Position numbers and translations under genes: made by a program. From NCBI GenBank assembly GCA_019351895.1, contig JABBOH010000013.1, positions 1-64,000 of the forward strand: 64,000 nt of DNA, in the 5' to 3' direction. The notes below the pieces were generated by a model. That model ran no database searches, was not told where the DNA came from, and was given only the letters and a program-made list of their open reading frames with translations. Origin of the DNA: Pseudomonadota bacterium (GTDB taxonomy: Bacteria > Pseudomonadota > Alphaproteobacteria > Acetobacterales > Acetobacteraceae). Within the stretch, counting starts at the first letter, position 1, and each line of letters opens with the position of its first letter. Below, one piece after another: positions 62,906 to 64,000 of this stretch.

Positions 62906-63691
62906 ATGAACCGCACGAGCCTGCTGTCCGAGGATGAACCCGCGCCGGTGGCGATCGACCATCCGGAGGGATCGTCCGACCTCTTCCTGGTCTGTGACCA
63001 TGCCGGGCGGCGCATGCCGAAGCGCCTCGGCCAGCTGGGCGTTGCGGACGCCGAAATGGATCGTCACATCGCCTATGACATCGGCGCCTCAGCCGTCGCC
63101 GTGCAAATGGCCGACGCGCTCGATGCGACCCTCATCCGCCAGCTCTATTCGCGCCTCGTGATCGACTGCAACCGGGACCCTTCGGTGCCGAGTTCGATCC
63201 CCGAGATCAGCGAGGTCACGGCGATCCCCGGCAATGTCGGGCTCACCGAGCCGGAGCGCGCGGCGCGGCGGACGGAGATTTTCCAGCCCTATCACGACGC
63301 CATCGCGGCGGCGCTCGACAGGCGGGCGGCCAGCCGCCAACCGACGGCCCTGATCGCGGTCCACAGCTTCACCCCGGTCTACAAGGGCGAGGCGCGGCCC
63401 TGGCATGCCGGCGTGCTCTACAACCGCGACGCCCGGCTGTCGCTGATCCTCAAGCGGCTGCTGGAGGCCGAGGGTGATTTCGTGATCGGCGACAACCAGC
63501 CGTATTTCGTGAGCGACCTCACGGATTACACGATCCCCGTCCATGCCGAGCGGCGGGGCCTGCCTTATCTGGAGTTGGAGATCCGGCAGGATCTGATCGC
63601 GAGCCCGGCGGGGCAGGCGGAATGGGCCGAGCGGCTGACGCGGTTGCTGCCCCAGGTCTGGGCCGAGTTCCGGGCCGCTTCCTTGTCTTAG
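62906..63691 (+). CDS. N-formylglutamate amidohydrolase family protein
   Basis: A 261-residue Zn-dependent hydrolase of the HutG-like family: LVCDHAGRRMP, RLVIDCNRDP, IAVHSFTPVYKG, PYLELEIRQDLI. Family members hydrolyse N-formyl-glutamate or related amides. ATG 62906 begins the conserved region; the long in-frame extension to 62600 overlaps the aminopeptidase antisense and is not supported. No hut genes nearby, so the substrate is uncertain. Confidence 0.88.
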   Translation: MNRTSLLSEDEPAPVAIDHPEGSSDLFLVCDHAGRRMPKRLGQLGVADAEMDRHIAYDIGASAVAVQMADALDATLIRQLYSRLVIDCNRDPSVPSSIPEISEVTAIPGNVGLTEPERAARRTEIFQPYHDAIAAALDRRAASRQPTALIAVHSFTPVYKGEARPWHAGVLYNRDARLSLILKRLLEAEGDFVIGDNQPYFVSDLTDYTIPVHAERRGLPYLELEIRQDLIASPAGQAEWAERLTRLLPQVWAEFRAASLS

Positions 63692-63752
63692 CGGCGCCAA
63701 CTTGCACGATGGCCGGCAGCCGAGATCCTGGTCCAGGCGCGATCGATGCGGG

Positions 63753-64000
63753 TCATCCGGCGCCGCCGTCGGAGGCGCGACGGGCATAGGGCGTACCGTC
63801 CCGCTTTGTGTGGCCAACCGGGCTATCGTCGATGATCATCATGTCGATGTCCGAGTAGTAGCAACCGTCGCCGGGATGCCGCGTGCCCACCTCGAGGATC
63901 AGTGCTTCCGACGTGCCTCGGTTCTGTAAGTGATGCCCGTCCGGAATGCCTGCCTTGAAGCCCGCCGCGTCACCTGCGCGCAGCGTTTCCTCACCGGCAT
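63753..64000 (-). CDS. Cupin domain protein (5' end beyond window)
   Basis: The minus strand reads about 82 residues from the right edge to a TGA at 63755-63753. The visible segment contains the cupin strand block AGEETLRAGDAAGFKAG, GIPDGHHLQN (metal-type His pair) and LEVGTRHPGDG, then a C-terminal tail. Typical of short uncharacterised cupin proteins. The N-terminal half is missing. Confidence 0.85.
   Translation of the reverse strand, partial: AGEETLRAGDAAGFKAGIPDGHHLQNRGTSEALILEVGTRHPGDGCYYSDIDMMIIDDSPVGHTKRDGTPYARRASDGGAG

Overview
The window is GC-rich bacterial chromosome with dense, mostly minus-strand operons joined by 1-4 bp stop/start overlaps. The gene set points to an alphaproteobacterium, most likely Rhodospirillales/Acetobacteraceae: a bo3 quinol oxidase, PqiABC, an IalB-like protein, a zf-CHCC protein beside polA, and a large C-terminal Hint-domain protein. 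The family assignment is inference from gene content; no rRNA is present. There are two tRNAs, no CRISPR array, no prophage and no intact insertion sequence. The DNA reads as ordinary chromosome with accessory metal and drug resistance modules.

Layout. 1-5.2 kb: a GH15 glycosidase cut by the left edge, then cyoDCBA. 5.4-8.9 kb: pqiCBA. 9.3-12.2 kb: AI-2E-type permease, Sfp-type phosphopantetheinyl transferase, SDR enzyme. 12.7-15.0 kb: a large autotransporter. 15.3-22.1 kb: small genes, tRNA-Arg(CCG), an alpha/beta-hydrolase lipoprotein, zf-CHCC protein, polA, a zinc-ribbon membrane protein, a DUF2158 protein, an HAD hydrolase and tRNA-Ser(CGA). 22.2-23.1 kb: IclR regulator. 23.3-32.4 kb: a tripartite RND efflux operon with two different RND pumps. 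32.5-36.9 kb: two GT2 glycosyltransferases, GtrA flippase, and a fused pseudophosphatase/Ser-Thr kinase. 37.0-43.1 kb: L,D-transpeptidase, orphan OmpR-type regulator, HpcH/HpaI aldolase, PCu(A)C chaperone, rlmN, IalB-like protein, methyltransferase. 43.0-46.1 kb: a subtilase-like protein with beta-repeats and a Hint domain. 46.2-52.9 kb: a MarR-controlled efflux operon (FUSC, DUF1656, HlyD, outer-membrane factor, DHA2 MFS). 53-58.8 kb: copper locus (MFS, cueR, copA, and divergently a DUF4396 membrane protein and copZ). 58.8-61.5 kb: sulfonate-type ABC importer. 61.5-64 kb: M29 aminopeptidase, N-formylglutamate amidohydrolase, and the 3' end of a cupin gene cut by the right edge.

How the parts connect. 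The copper locus is the most coherent candidate system. Two CueR-type boxes sit back to back between copA-cueR-MFS and DUF4396-copZ, which predicts one divergent copper regulon that includes an uncharacterised Cys/His-containing membrane protein and an EntS-like exporter. The MarR operon pairs one adaptor and one outer-membrane factor with two inner-membrane pumps of unrelated families, and a perfect palindrome upstream is a likely operator. Several proteins look altered at key residues: PolA lacks the first proofreading aspartate, the PP2C half of the kinase has lost metal ligands, the subtilase has Glu where His is expected, and CyoB differs at two quinone-site positions. These calls rest on alignment by eye from memory.
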